Source: Pseudosulfitobacter pseudonitzschiae (lineage in GTDB: Bacteria; Pseudomonadota; Alphaproteobacteria; Rhodobacterales; Rhodobacteraceae). Taken from it: a stretch of 64,000 nt of DNA. Position numbers and translations under genes: made by a program. The stretch spans positions 806,001-870,000 of the forward strand of contig NZ_CP022415.1 of NCBI RefSeq assembly GCF_002222635.1. Reading direction: 5' to 3'. The notes beneath the pieces are model-generated. The model ran no database searches and had not been told where the DNA came from. It saw only the letters and a program-made list of their open reading frames with translations. This document shows positions 15,168 to 24,130 of the stretch, in pieces (position 1 is the stretch's first letter; the number at the start of each line of letters is the position of its first letter).

Positions 15168-17150
15168 TCAGTCTTTCAGGTCGGGCGGTGTGGCCTCAAC
15201 AGCCAGCGCCTGCAACACGTCGTCCAGCGCTTGCACGCTGGTCTGTTTTTCGCCCAGACGCCGCACCGACAGCGTGCGTTCTTCGACTTCGCGCGCGCCC
15301 ACGGCAAGGATCACAGGCACCTTGCCAACCGAATGTTCACGCACCTTGTAGTTGATCTTTTCGTTGCGCAAATCGGCTTCGGCGCGCACGCCTTTGGCCT
15401 GCAACGCTGCAACAACCTCTTGCACATAGTCATCCGCATCCGAAATGATCGACGCCACGACGACCTGACGCGGCGCCAGCCAGAATGGCAGTTTGCCCGC
15501 GTGCTCTTCGATCAGGATGCCGATGAACCGCTCGAACGATCCCAGTGTCGCACGGTGCAGCATAAAGGGTCGTGCCTTGGCCCCGTCCTGGGCGATATAC
15601 GTGGCCCCCAGCCGTTCGGGCAGGTTCGGGTCAACCTGGAACGTGCCGCACTGCCAGACGCGTCCGATCGCGTCGGTCAGGTAAAAGTCCAGCTTGGGGC
15701 CGTAGAATGCACCGTCGCCTGCTTCCAACGTATAGGTGCGTCCGGTTTTTCGGATCGCCCCTTCCAGTGCGTTCTCGACGTAGTCCCACGATTCCTCGGT
15801 GCCGACCCGCTTTTCGGGGCGGGTGGCGAATTTGATCTCGAAGGTCGGAAAGCCCAGTTCGGCGTAGATATCGGCAAGGAATTCGATGAAACGGGCACAT
15901 TCCGCTTCGATCTGGTCCTCGGTGCAAAAGATATGCGCGTCGTCCTGGGTAAAGCCGCGCACCCGCATGATGCCGTGCAGCGCACCCGATGGTTCGAACC
16001 GTGCGCACGAGCCAAATTCGGCCAGCCGCAGCGGCAGGTCGCGATAGGATTTGAGACCCTGATTGAACACCTGCACGTGGCAGGGGCAGTTCATCGGCTT
16101 CAGCGCGTTGATGCGGGTCGCGGCCTTGTTCTTGACTTCGGCGTCGTCATTCTCGCCATCGCGGCTCTCGTCGACCTCGACGATGAACATGTGGTGCTGG
16201 TATTTTTCCCAGTGACCCGATGCTTCCCACAGCTTGCGGTCCACGACCTGAGGTGTGTTGATTTCGCGATAGCCGCCCGCGCGCTGCTTGCGGCGCATGT
16301 AGTCCTGCAATTCGGTGTAGATGGTCCAGCCGTTGGGATGCCAGAATACCTGCCCCGGCGCCTCTTCCTGCATATGGAACAGTTCCATTTCACGGCCCAG
16401 CTTGCGGTGGTCGCGTTTGGCGGCTTCTTCCAGCATGTTCAGATGCGCGCGCAGCTTTTCCTTGCCGGTGAAGGCCACGCCATAGATGCGTTGCAGCATC
16501 TGGCGGCTGCTGTCTCCGCGCCAATAGGCACCGGCAATCGACATCAGCTTGAACGCGTCACCCGGAACCTGCCCGGTATGTTGCAGGTGCGGACCACGGC
16601 ACAAATCCTGCCAGTCGCCGTGCCAGTACATGCGTAGCGGCTCGTCGCCCGGAATACCTTCGATCAGCTCGACCTTATAGGGTTCGTCACGGTCTTGGTA
16701 GTATTTGATCGCCACATCGCGGTCCCAGACCTCGGTGCGGACGGGATCGCGCTTGTTGATGATCTCTTTCATCTTCTTTTCGATGGCACCCAGATCTTCG
16801 GGGGTAAACGGCTCGGCGCGGTCAAAGTCGTAATACCAGCCGTCCTTGATCACCGGGCCGATGGTGACCTTGGTGTCGGGCCAGATTTCCTGTACCGCGC
16901 GGGCCATAATATGTGCAAGATCGTGGCGCACCAACTCGTTGGCCTGTTCTTCGTCCTGCATTGTGTGAATGGCGATCTGCGCATCGGCATGGATCGGCCA
17001 CTGCAAGTCCCAGTGCTGGCCGTTGACGGTCGCGCTGATGGCTTTTTTGGCCAGTGATTTCGAAATGCTGTCCGCGACGGCGGCGGCGGTGACACCGGCC
17101 TCGTAGTCGCGTGCATTGCCATCGGGAAAGGTAAGGGAGACTTGGGCCAT
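15168..17150 (-). CDS. thrS: Threonyl-tRNA synthetase
   Basis: Charges tRNA-Thr in the cytoplasm. The 660-residue protein has the full domain order: TGS domain ([11 protein letters not shown]..., residues 1-61), editing (SAD) domain with HDLAH at 76-80, class II catalytic core with MNCPCHV and [25 protein letters not shown], and C-terminal anticodon-binding domain. The ATG at 17150 follows GAGGAG with seven-base spacing, so the frame from 17180 is an over-extension. It is not closely linked to infC/rpmI/rplT here. No T-box or operator-like leader was recognised. Confidence 0.97.
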   Translation of the reverse strand: MAQVSLTFPDGNARDYEAGVTAAAVADSISKSLAKKAISATVNGQHWDLQWPIHADAQIAIHTMQDEEQANELVRHDLAHIMARAVQEIWPDTKVTIGPVIKDGWYYDFDRAEPFTPEDLGAIEKKMKEIINKRDPVRTEVWDRDVAIKYYQDRDEPYKVELIEGIPGDEPLRMYWHGDWQDLCRGPHLQHTGQVPGDAFKLMSIAGAYWRGDSSRQMLQRIYGVAFTGKEKLRAHLNMLEEAAKRDHRKLGREMELFHMQEEAPGQVFWHPNGWTIYTELQDYMRRKQRAGGYREINTPQVVDRKLWEASGHWEKYQHHMFIVEVDESRDGENDDAEVKNKAATRINALKPMNCPCHVQVFNQGLKSYRDLPLRLAEFGSCARFEPSGALHGIMRVRGFTQDDAHIFCTEDQIEAECARFIEFLADIYAELGFPTFEIKFATRPEKRVGTEESWDYVENALEGAIRKTGRTYTLEAGDGAFYGPKLDFYLTDAIGRVWQCGTFQVDPNLPERLGATYIAQDGAKARPFMLHRATLGSFERFIGILIEEHAGKLPFWLAPRQVVVASIISDADDYVQEVVAALQAKGVRAEADLRNEKINYKVREHSVGKVPVILAVGAREVEERTLSVRRLGEKQTSVQALDDVLQALAVEATPPDLKD

Positions 17151-17239
17151 CTTGGCACTCCTCGTCAGTTTGGCGCCCACGGAACGCCCGGTTGCGGGTT
17201 ATATGTGTGGCAGCCTTGTGGCGGGGCAGGGCGGCTGCG

Positions 17240-18409
17240 TCAAGTGGTTGAGGGCACCTTGGGTGACATTCGTGCCGACAGCAGCAAATGCACCAGTGCG
17301 ACGGCCATGCCGCATGCCGCAGCGAAGCCCAGCGCAGACAGCCCTGCATGCAACAAAACCCAGCCGCCGATGGCCGACCCGACAGCGGCCCCCACATAGA
17401 TTGCGGCGGCATTCAGCGCCAGCACCACGGTGGCCTGTGAACCGGCAAGCCCGATCAGCCGCGATTGCTGTGCTGCCATAAAGGCCCAGCCGGTCATCGA
17501 CCAGATCACTGTCAGCGCCAGCAGCTGCACATTGGCAACCGGCAACAGCGAATAGACCGGAAGCAGGATAATCTGGCAAATGCACAGAGAAACCAGCGTG
17601 CGCCGCCATCCCAGACGGTCGGTCAGCAGCCCGCTGGCCAGATTGCCGATCACAGCACCCACACCGGTAACAGCCAGAACCAAGGTCACCCCGTCACGGC
17701 CATATCCCATCGTTTCGCTCAAAAGCGGGGCCATATAGGTGTAAAGAATATAGGTCGCCCCCAGAAAGGTGCTGGTGAACAGCACCGCAAGGATCATCCG
17801 CAGATTGCCCAGCACCGCGCCCAGATCCCGCAGCGTGGTCGGCTGGAATTTCAGACCGGCGGGCACATGGTGCCAGATCATCGCGATACACGGCAGAGCC
17901 AGCGCAACAACGCTCCAGAACCCCCAGCGCCAGCCGAAAGTATAGGCAATCCAGCTGCCCGCAGGCACACCCAGCACCTGTGCCACGCTGAACCCGAAAA
18001 AAACCATCGCTAGCACCCGCGCACGCTGCTCGGGCGGAAACAGGGCCGCAGCAGTGGCGGCGGCCACGGGGGTGAACAGGCCCGCACCCGCTGCGGCCAG
18101 AACACGGCCCCCGTTCAGCACCAACAACGAGGGCGCCAGCGCCGAGGCCAGCGCAGCCAGTCCGAACATCGACAGCCCCAACGCCATCACCCGCCGCCGC
18201 CCGATCCGGCCCGTCACGGCCACCAGCACCGGCGACAACACGGCATAGGCCACCGCATAGACGGTCAGCAATTGTCCGGCATGGGCGGGCGTAATCTTCA
18301 GGTCGGTGCCCAAGGGCTCAAGCATCCCGATGATAATAAATGCCCCTACGCCGATCAGGAAATTCGACAGGGTCAGGACAGGGATCAACATTTTCGGGGG
18401 CGCTTGCAT
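17240..18409 (-). CDS. MFS transporter of the drug:H+ antiporter-1 type
   Basis: A 389-residue inner-membrane protein with about twelve transmembrane helices, starting MQAPPKMLIPVLTLSNFLIG. Between helices 2 and 3 is an MFS motif A variant (GRIGRRRVMALGL), repeated weakly in the second half (DRLGWRRTLVSL). Motif C-like glycine/proline pattern is in FFGFSVAQVLGVPAGSWIAY. This is the pattern of DHA1 exporters such as arabinose/sugar or drug efflux pumps. Substrate is unknown. It is monocistronic and divergent from the hydrolase operon that starts at 18586. Confidence 0.85.
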   Translation of the reverse strand: MQAPPKMLIPVLTLSNFLIGVGAFIIIGMLEPLGTDLKITPAHAGQLLTVYAVAYAVLSPVLVAVTGRIGRRRVMALGLSMFGLAALASALAPSLLVLNGGRVLAAAGAGLFTPVAAATAAALFPPEQRARVLAMVFFGFSVAQVLGVPAGSWIAYTFGWRWGFWSVVALALPCIAMIWHHVPAGLKFQPTTLRDLGAVLGNLRMILAVLFTSTFLGATYILYTYMAPLLSETMGYGRDGVTLVLAVTGVGAVIGNLASGLLTDRLGWRRTLVSLCICQIILLPVYSLLPVANVQLLALTVIWSMTGWAFMAAQQSRLIGLAGSQATVVLALNAAAIYVGAAVGSAIGGWVLLHAGLSALGFAAACGMAVALVHLLLSARMSPKVPSTT

Positions 18410-18585
18410 GTCGCAACCTTTGCGTTGGCCACGCAGGAAGTGCAAGGCCCGCATTCACCATCGCCTTGCGCCTGCGCCGGGGCAAGATCCAGTAGGTACA
18501 AGATACCACGATCCCGCAATATTCGTGTTGAACGCGCCCGCATCCCTGCGCAGACTGCGGCCAAACCTGACCCAAGGAGCCGTCC

Positions 18586-19338
18586 ATGCCCGACCCGCAG
18601 TTTCTGGAAACACCCCAAGGCCGCCGTATCGCCTATCACCTGACTGCGGGCGATGGCCCCTGCGTGGTATTTCTGGGGGGGCTAAAGTCCGACATGGAAG
18701 GCACCAAGGCCGTGCACCTCGAAACGTGGTGCGCCGCCAAAGGCCGCCCGTTCCTGCGGTTCGACTACTCCGGTCACGGCCAAAGCAGCGGCACCTTCGA
18801 GGAAGGCTGCATCGGTGACTGGGCCGAGGACACCGCCGCCGCGATCACCACTCTGACCACGGGCAAGGTGATCCTCGTGGGCTCGTCGATGGGCGGCTGG
18901 CAATCGCTGCTGTTTGCCCGTGCGCATCCCACTCGCGTCGCAGGGCTGGTTACCATCGCTGCGGCACCGGATTTCACCGAAGACGGCTATTGGGCGAATT
19001 TCACCGACGACCAAAAGACGGCGTTGGAACGCGACGGCCAGATCGCCATGCCGTCGGATTATATGGAACCCTTTATCATCACCAAACGCATGATCGACGA
19101 TGGCCGCAGCCGACTGGTGCTGCGCGATCCGCTGCCGTTGCCCTTTGCGGTCCGCTGCCTGCAAGGCACCGCTGACAGCGCCGTCAGCACGCAAACCGCT
19201 GTGCGCCTGCTGAACCACGCCAACAGCCCCGACATGAGGCTGTTGCTGGTCAAGGACGCCGACCACCGCTTTTCCGACGGGCCGTGCCTTGGCCTGATCG
19301 AACAGGCAGTGACGGATGTCATTGCGGCGGCCGCGTGA
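18586..19338 (+). CDS. Alpha/beta hydrolase, ABHD10-like esterase
   Basis: A 250-residue cytoplasmic serine hydrolase. The nucleophile elbow is GSSMGG, the oxyanion region FLGGLKSDMEGTKA precedes it, FDYSGHGQSSG follows the HG-type pattern, and the C-terminal His is in KDADHRFSDG. The N-terminal part and the KSDMEGTKA motif resemble the ABHD10/BAAT-like thioesterase-esterase family. It overlaps the next hydrolase gene at TGATG, starting a four-gene coupled operon (two hydrolases, a VOC protein and an M15-like protein). Substrate unknown. Confidence 0.85.
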   Translation: MPDPQFLETPQGRRIAYHLTAGDGPCVVFLGGLKSDMEGTKAVHLETWCAAKGRPFLRFDYSGHGQSSGTFEEGCIGDWAEDTAAAITTLTTGKVILVGSSMGGWQSLLFARAHPTRVAGLVTIAAAPDFTEDGYWANFTDDQKTALERDGQIAMPSDYMEPFIITKRMIDDGRSRLVLRDPLPLPFAVRCLQGTADSAVSTQTAVRLLNHANSPDMRLLLVKDADHRFSDGPCLGLIEQAVTDVIAAAA

Positions 19339-20330
19339 TGCACGTGCGCCCGGTTCTTGGTTGGCTCGGCATCGCGCTGATGACGGCGCTGGCCGCGCTG
19401 ATTGCATTTGGCCCGCGCGAACCGGCGCCTCTGGATATGCATTTCGACCTTTCGCAGTTCGAAGACGGCGTTGCCGCCCATTTCGACCGCACCGAGGCCC
19501 GCTTTGACGACATCACTGCGGGCGCCGAGAAACGGGTGATCTGGGCCGGTGCGCCCGAACAAAAAACCGGCTGGTCGGTGCTTTATGTCCACGGCTTTTC
19601 TGCCACCTCCGAAGAAATCCGCCCCGTCCCCGACCGTGTGGCGCAGGCGCTGGGCGCAAACCTGATCTACACCCGCTTGCAGGGTCACGGACGCAGCAGC
19701 GCCGCGATGGGCGACGCCACGGTGGCAGGCTGGATGGCGGATATGGCCGAAGGTCTGGCCGCAGCAAAGACCCTTGGTGACAAGGTGATCCTGATCGGCA
19801 CATCGACGGGCGCCACATTGATCACGGCGGCGGCGCAAAGCCCGATCGACATGGAGGGGGTGGCGGGTGTCGTCCTTGTCTCGCCCAACTATGGCGTCAA
19901 TAATCCTTTTGCCCGCGTCCTGACATGGCCTGCCGCACGCATTTGGGCACCTTGGATCGCGGGCGAAACCATCAGCTTTACGCCGCGCAACGCGGCACAG
20001 GAAGAATACTGGACTACGTCCTATCCGTCCGTCGCAACCCTGCCGATGGGCGCGCTGATCAAGGCGGTGAACGCGTTGGATCACCGCCAGTTCCTGACGC
20101 CTGCCTTGTTCTGGTATTCGGACAACGATCAAGTGGTGCAGCCCGCTGCCACCGACCATGTGCGCCGCCGATGGGGCGCAGACTGGCACACGGTGGTCAC
20201 GCGGGCCTACCCCGACCTCAAGCAGGGCGATGACCCTAACGCCCATGTGATCGCCGGCGATATCATGTCCCCGGGCCAGAACGATATGATGGTCTCGGGC
20301 ATACTGGGCTGGATAAAGGAGATTGAATGA
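19338..20330 (+). CDS. Alpha/beta hydrolase with N-terminal membrane anchor
   Basis: About 330 residues from the ATG at 19338, which shares its A with the preceding stop. Residues 1-25 (MHVRPVLGWLGIALMTALAA) are a membrane anchor or signal peptide, so the catalytic domain probably faces the periplasm. The core contains LYVHGFSATSEEIRPV, the nucleophile elbow IGTSTGATL, WYSDNDQVVQP with the acid residue, and a C-terminal histidine segment. It is similar in plan to membrane-anchored carboxylesterases and lysophospholipase-like proteins. Coupled by overlap to both neighbours. Confidence 0.82.
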   Translation: MHVRPVLGWLGIALMTALAALIAFGPREPAPLDMHFDLSQFEDGVAAHFDRTEARFDDITAGAEKRVIWAGAPEQKTGWSVLYVHGFSATSEEIRPVPDRVAQALGANLIYTRLQGHGRSSAAMGDATVAGWMADMAEGLAAAKTLGDKVILIGTSTGATLITAAAQSPIDMEGVAGVVLVSPNYGVNNPFARVLTWPAARIWAPWIAGETISFTPRNAAQEEYWTTSYPSVATLPMGALIKAVNALDHRQFLTPALFWYSDNDQVVQPAATDHVRRRWGADWHTVVTRAYPDLKQGDDPNAHVIAGDIMSPGQNDMMVSGILGWIKEIE

Positions 20331-20758
20331 TGGAACAGCGGATCAGCCTGATCACCCTTGGCGTGCGCGATCTTGCCGCGCAAACCGCATTTTACACCGC
20401 GCTGGGCTGGCAACCGGTGGACAGCCCCGACGGGGTCGTGGCCTTTGACCTGATCGGACAGACGCTGGGTCTGTACCCGCTTGAGGATCTGGCGCGGGAC
20501 ATGGGTCTGCCGGTAGACGCGCTGGGGCACGGAGCGGTGACGCTGGCCTATAACGTGCGGGACAAAGAGCAGGTCGCGCCGCTGTTGGCACAGGCCGAGG
20601 CGGCGGGTGCGCGCATCCTGAAACCTGCGCATGATGTCTTCTGGGGCGGGCATATCGGTTACTTTGCCGACCCCGAAGGGCACATCTGGGAAATCGCCCA
20701 CAATCCCTTTGCCCCGCTGGCACCAGACGGCGCATTTCAATGGAACGGGGCCGTCTGA
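20327..20758 (+). CDS. VOC-superfamily (glyoxalase-like) protein
   Basis: A 143-residue protein with the glyoxalase/bleomycin-resistance/dioxygenase fold. The N-terminal RISLITLGVRDLAAQTAFYT and C-terminal FWGGHIGYFADPEGHIWEIAHNP blocks are typical of small VOC proteins. The metal-ligand set of true glyoxalase I is not complete, so the reaction cannot be named. It overlaps its upstream neighbour by four bases and its downstream neighbour at TGATG, indicating co-translation. Confidence 0.85.
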   Translation: MMEQRISLITLGVRDLAAQTAFYTALGWQPVDSPDGVVAFDLIGQTLGLYPLEDLARDMGLPVDALGHGAVTLAYNVRDKEQVAPLLAQAEAAGARILKPAHDVFWGGHIGYFADPEGHIWEIAHNPFAPLAPDGAFQWNGAV

Positions 20759-21387
20759 TGCGCCCGCCCCGCAGTATGCGCGGGCTGGAGAACCTCGGGC
20801 GTGTGCGCCTGTCAAAACATTTCTACATGCGCGATTTTCTCTATTCCGAGATCGGCAGCCTGCATGGCATCGCCAACGTGCCCACCGATCCCGACCTTGC
20901 TATCGCCAACGGGCGCGCGCTGTGTCGCGATCTGCTGGACCCGCTGACCGAAACCTTCGGGCGGCTGGCGATCCGGTCTGGATACCGGTCGCCCGCGCTG
21001 AACCGCTTTGGCAATGAAAACGGGCTGAATTGTGCGCGCAATGACAACCCGATGGAATGTCATATCTGGGATCGGGCAGGGGGTGCGCAGGCCATTGCAG
21101 GCACGTCACTTGCGATCCCGTGGTTTGCCGATCGCTATGCGCAGGGGCGCGACTGGCGCGATCTGGCGTGGTGGCTGCATGACCATCTGCCCTATTCGGC
21201 GATCTGGTTCTTTCCCAAGCTCTGCGCGTTCAATCTGGACTGGCGGCCCACGCCGCTGCGCACCATATCCAGCTATATCGCGCCCAAGGGGATGTTGCTG
21301 CGCGCAGGCGCCGAACCGGACGAGGAGCCAAAGCAACGCCGCACACGCTATGCAGATTTTCCGGCCTTTCGCGGATTGGTCCTGTAA
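20758..21387 (+). CDS. Peptidase M15-like (D-Ala-D-Ala carboxypeptidase fold) protein
   Basis: About 209 residues. The segment LSKHFYMRDFLYSEIGSLHG, SGYRSPALN, MECHIWDRAGG and LPYSAIWFFP follow the layout of M15_3/hedgehog-type zinc peptidases that act on peptidoglycan, with the expected SGYRS arginine and histidine regions. There is no signal peptide, so location is uncertain, and I cannot confirm all three zinc ligands. The ATG at 20758 overlaps the previous stop; the frame from 20740 is less likely. It is the last gene of the coupled operon. Confidence 0.6.
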   Translation: MRPPRSMRGLENLGRVRLSKHFYMRDFLYSEIGSLHGIANVPTDPDLAIANGRALCRDLLDPLTETFGRLAIRSGYRSPALNRFGNENGLNCARNDNPMECHIWDRAGGAQAIAGTSLAIPWFADRYAQGRDWRDLAWWLHDHLPYSAIWFFPKLCAFNLDWRPTPLRTISSYIAPKGMLLRAGAEPDEEPKQRRTRYADFPAFRGLVL

Positions 21388-21497
21388 TAGCCAGGGGGCT
21401 GGTTTCCGCTTGATCCGGCGTGGGTTAACCCTTGTAGCAGGCCCGCGCATACGACATGCTGCCCTGCAAAAGCTGCACGAACAAGCGCGAGACAGGC

Positions 21498-22211
21498 ATG
21501 GCCGAACCTTTGGTTCTAATCCCCGGAATGATGTGCGACGCGCGACTTTACGATGCGCAGATCGCTGCCTTTTCCAACGAGATTTGCGTGACCCTCGCAC
21601 CGGTAACCCAAGGCGAGCGGATCGAGGAGATTGCATCGAACCTGCTGGACCAGTTGCCCAAACGCTTTGCATTGGCGGGCTTGGGACTTGGCGCGATGGT
21701 GGCGATGGAGATTTTGCGCCGCGCCCCCGACCGCGTCAGCCGCATCGCGTTGATCGCGACCAATGCGCAGGCCGAAACACCGCAAAACGCCGCCGCCCGC
21801 GAGTTGCTGATTGTCGGCGCACGGTCGGGACGGCTGGACGAGGTGATGCGCACGCAATTGAAACCAGAGCATCTGGCCCCCGGCACTGCCCGTACAACTG
21901 TGCAGGCACAGGTGGCCAGAATGGCACAGGCGCTGGGGCCAGAGGTGTTTGTGCGCCAGTCGCGCGCCATGCAACGCCGCCGCGACCAGCAAAGCACGCT
22001 GCGCAAATGCAAGGTTCCGACGCTGGTGATGTGCGGGGCACATGACACGCTGACACCGGTCAAGCATCACAGTTTTATGGCTGAACTGATCCCCTATGCG
22101 AAACTGGTCGTGCTTGAGGGAGCGGGGCATTTGCCACCGCTGGAACAGCCCCAAGCGACCAGCGCGGCGCTGAGGGACTGGATGAAGCAGCCACTGGTTC
22201 TGCGCAGCTGA
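21498..22211 (+). CDS. Alpha/beta-hydrolase homologue with Gly in place of the nucleophile Ser
   Basis: A 237-residue protein with the alpha/beta-hydrolase fold: LVLIPGMMCDARLYDAQ (oxyanion region), MCGAHDTLTP (acid residue) and EGAGHLPPLEQP (catalytic histidine). The nucleophile elbow, normally GxSxG, reads GLGLG (ALAGLGLGAMVAMEIL): the codon is GGA, so the serine is glycine. The rest of the gene is intact and normal in codon use. Either it is a non-catalytic scaffold or binding protein, or the substitution has inactivated it. The start is chosen at MAEPLVLIPG; the frame from 21456 is longer but lacks support. Confidence 0.78.
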   Translation: MAEPLVLIPGMMCDARLYDAQIAAFSNEICVTLAPVTQGERIEEIASNLLDQLPKRFALAGLGLGAMVAMEILRRAPDRVSRIALIATNAQAETPQNAAARELLIVGARSGRLDEVMRTQLKPEHLAPGTARTTVQAQVARMAQALGPEVFVRQSRAMQRRRDQQSTLRKCKVPTLVMCGAHDTLTPVKHHSFMAELIPYAKLVVLEGAGHLPPLEQPQATSAALRDWMKQPLVLRS

Positions 22212-22237
22212 CACAGTGATGTCGGGAAAACGGCAAA

Positions 22238-22266
22238 CGGCCCGACCCCGCAAGAGGGCCGGGCCG
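22238..22266 (-). terminator. Terminator hairpin between convergent genes
   Basis: CGGCCC plus CCC (22238-22248) pair with GGG plus GGGCCG (22256-22266) with one internal mismatch. On the minus strand the stem is followed by a T-rich stretch (TTTGCCGTTTT), so it best serves the ABC binding-protein gene ending at 22281. Confidence 0.65.
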
Positions 22267-22280
22267 CGTCTTCAGTGCGA

Positions 22281-23921
22281 TTAGGCCGCGTAGCCCAGTT
22301 TCGCGACGTGAATTTCAAACGTCGGGTGCATTTCCGCACCGATCACCTCGGGTTTGTGGTGACGGTAGATCGAGCGCCAGTATGGCTGCACAATCACACC
22401 TTCGTCCTGCATGATCTTTTCCAGCTTGGCCATCACTTCGCGGCGCTCGTCCGCATTGGCAATGGCCAGCGCATCGCTCAGCAGGCCGTCGAACTCGGCG
22501 TTGGAAAAGGCGCTTTCGTTCCATGCTTCGCCCGACCGGTAGGCCAGTGCCAGAACCTGCACGCCAAGCGGGCGCTGGGCCCAGTCGGTGGACGACAGCG
22601 GATACTTGAGCCAGTCGTTCCAGAAGGTCGAACCGGGCAGGATCGTGCGTTTCACGCTGATCCCCGCATCGCGCAGCATGGCGGCAGCGGCGTCGGTGGT
22701 GTCCTTGCGCCATGTGTCGTCGATCGAAATCAGCTCGTGTTCAAAGTCACCCAAGCCCGCTTCTTCCATCAGCGCCTTGGCGGCGGCGGGGTCAAAGACA
22801 GGTGCGGGCAGCTCTGCATATTCGGGGTGGATCGGCGAGACGTGGTGGTTTTCGGCCACACGCCCATTGCCGGCAAAGCCCAGCTCCAGCAGCACCTTGT
22901 TGTCGATTGCCATCGCCAATGCACGGCGCACGCGCGCGTCGGCATAGGGTTTGACGCCATCAACTTCCGCTGCCTGATTGGCGCGGATCACAACGGTGTT
23001 GGCGGTGACAGCTTCGGACTTGCTCCAGCCGATGTCGTCCATGATCGGGATGAATTCACCGATGCTTTCATAGACCATGTCCACCTCGTCCGAGTCGACG
23101 GCCGCCACGATGCTGGCCTGATCGGTGCCAAAGTCCAGATATTCGATACGGTCCAGATAGGCGCCTTCTCCCCACCAGTTGTGGTCTTCGTTCTTGACCA
23201 GCACTGCGCGCACGCCAACCTCGAATTCTTCGGGCAGGTAGGGGCCTGTGCCGATGGGATTGTCCAGCGGATCACCGTTAAAGCTTGAGTGGACGATGGC
23301 CGCCGGATAGTCGGAAAAGCCTGCGATCAGGGTAATGTCGGGTTTGCCAGGTGTCAGTACGACGGTTGTGTCGTCTGCCACAGTGATCGCGCCGTCGCGG
23401 GCCTTGCCGGTTTCTTCATCCACCAGCGACGACATGCGCGAGGCCATCGAATTGCCTTCGACGCCCTTTTCGCACCAGCGCGCGATGTTGAAGGCCACGT
23501 CTTCGGCGGTAAAGGCGTCGCCATTGCTCCATGTCACACCGGGGCGGACCTTCAGCGTATATTCGGTGGCGTCGTCGTTGACCTCCCAGCTTTCCAGAAG
23601 CGCGGGTTTGAAACTGCCGTCGACCTGGTATTCAACCAGATACTCCAGATAGCCGCGGGTAAAATTCGACATCTGTGGCCAGTCAAAGGTGCGCGGATCT
23701 TTCAGCGCCTTAACCGAAGATTCGATGCGCAGGGTGCCGCCCGACTGGGCGTGGGCCGCGGCATGTACCGGCTGGACCAGACCCAAAAGCCCATAGGCGG
23801 CGCTGGCACTGACGCCCAATGCGGTGGCGCGGGTCATGAACTCACGGCGTGACAGGGTGCCTGCGGCAACTTCGTCCGCGTAATCGCGTGCGGCGGGGTG
23901 AATGGTTTTGGAAAATGTCAT
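22281..23921 (-). CDS. ABC transporter substrate-binding protein, peptide/nickel family 5, Tat-exported
   Basis: A 546-residue family 5 (SBP_bac_5, DppA/OppA-like) periplasmic binding protein. After the N-terminal helix comes a twin-arginine signal ([20 protein letters not shown]) ending QPVHAAAH. The mature part has the family blocks [19 protein letters not shown] and the C-terminal half with [18 protein letters not shown]. Substrates of this family include oligopeptides, opines and nickel, and cannot be picked here. No permease or ATPase genes are adjacent, so it is an orphan binding protein or works with a transporter elsewhere. GAGAG precedes the ATG at 23921. Confidence 0.88.
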   Translation of the reverse strand: MTFSKTIHPAARDYADEVAAGTLSRREFMTRATALGVSASAAYGLLGLVQPVHAAAHAQSGGTLRIESSVKALKDPRTFDWPQMSNFTRGYLEYLVEYQVDGSFKPALLESWEVNDDATEYTLKVRPGVTWSNGDAFTAEDVAFNIARWCEKGVEGNSMASRMSSLVDEETGKARDGAITVADDTTVVLTPGKPDITLIAGFSDYPAAIVHSSFNGDPLDNPIGTGPYLPEEFEVGVRAVLVKNEDHNWWGEGAYLDRIEYLDFGTDQASIVAAVDSDEVDMVYESIGEFIPIMDDIGWSKSEAVTANTVVIRANQAAEVDGVKPYADARVRRALAMAIDNKVLLELGFAGNGRVAENHHVSPIHPEYAELPAPVFDPAAAKALMEEAGLGDFEHELISIDDTWRKDTTDAAAAMLRDAGISVKRTILPGSTFWNDWLKYPLSSTDWAQRPLGVQVLALAYRSGEAWNESAFSNAEFDGLLSDALAIANADERREVMAKLEKIMQDEGVIVQPYWRSIYRHHKPEVIGAEMHPTFEIHVAKLGYAA

Positions 23922-24070
23922 GAAACTCTCATCTGTTCTCGTGAGGAGTCTAAAGCGACCGGCCATCGCTGACCCTGATCGCTCCGAGCACGGTCATCGC
24001 ACTCTGTCGTCGTAAGAAATAGAATAGCACAAACGCGACAATTTCAACAAATACGACACCGCACACAAAA

Positions 24071-24104
24071 AATGTGCGCCTCCGGTGTCGGAGAGGCGCA
24101 CATT
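24071..24104 (-). terminator. Intrinsic terminator of phaZ
   Basis: AATGTGCGCCTC (24071-24082) and GAGGCGCACATT (24093-24104) form a perfect 12-bp stem with a ten-base loop. On the minus strand the stem is followed directly by TTTTTTGTG. It lies 27 bases past the phaZ stop. Confidence 0.9.
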
Positions 24105-24130
24105 CTGGTCGTCAGATATGTCCAAACGCG

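Noticed and set aside
15168-17150. Riboswitch or T-box leader before thrS or the purine genes
   Set aside because: Leaders are short and contain no recognisable T-box, purine or guanidine motif; Alphaproteobacteria rarely use T-boxes.
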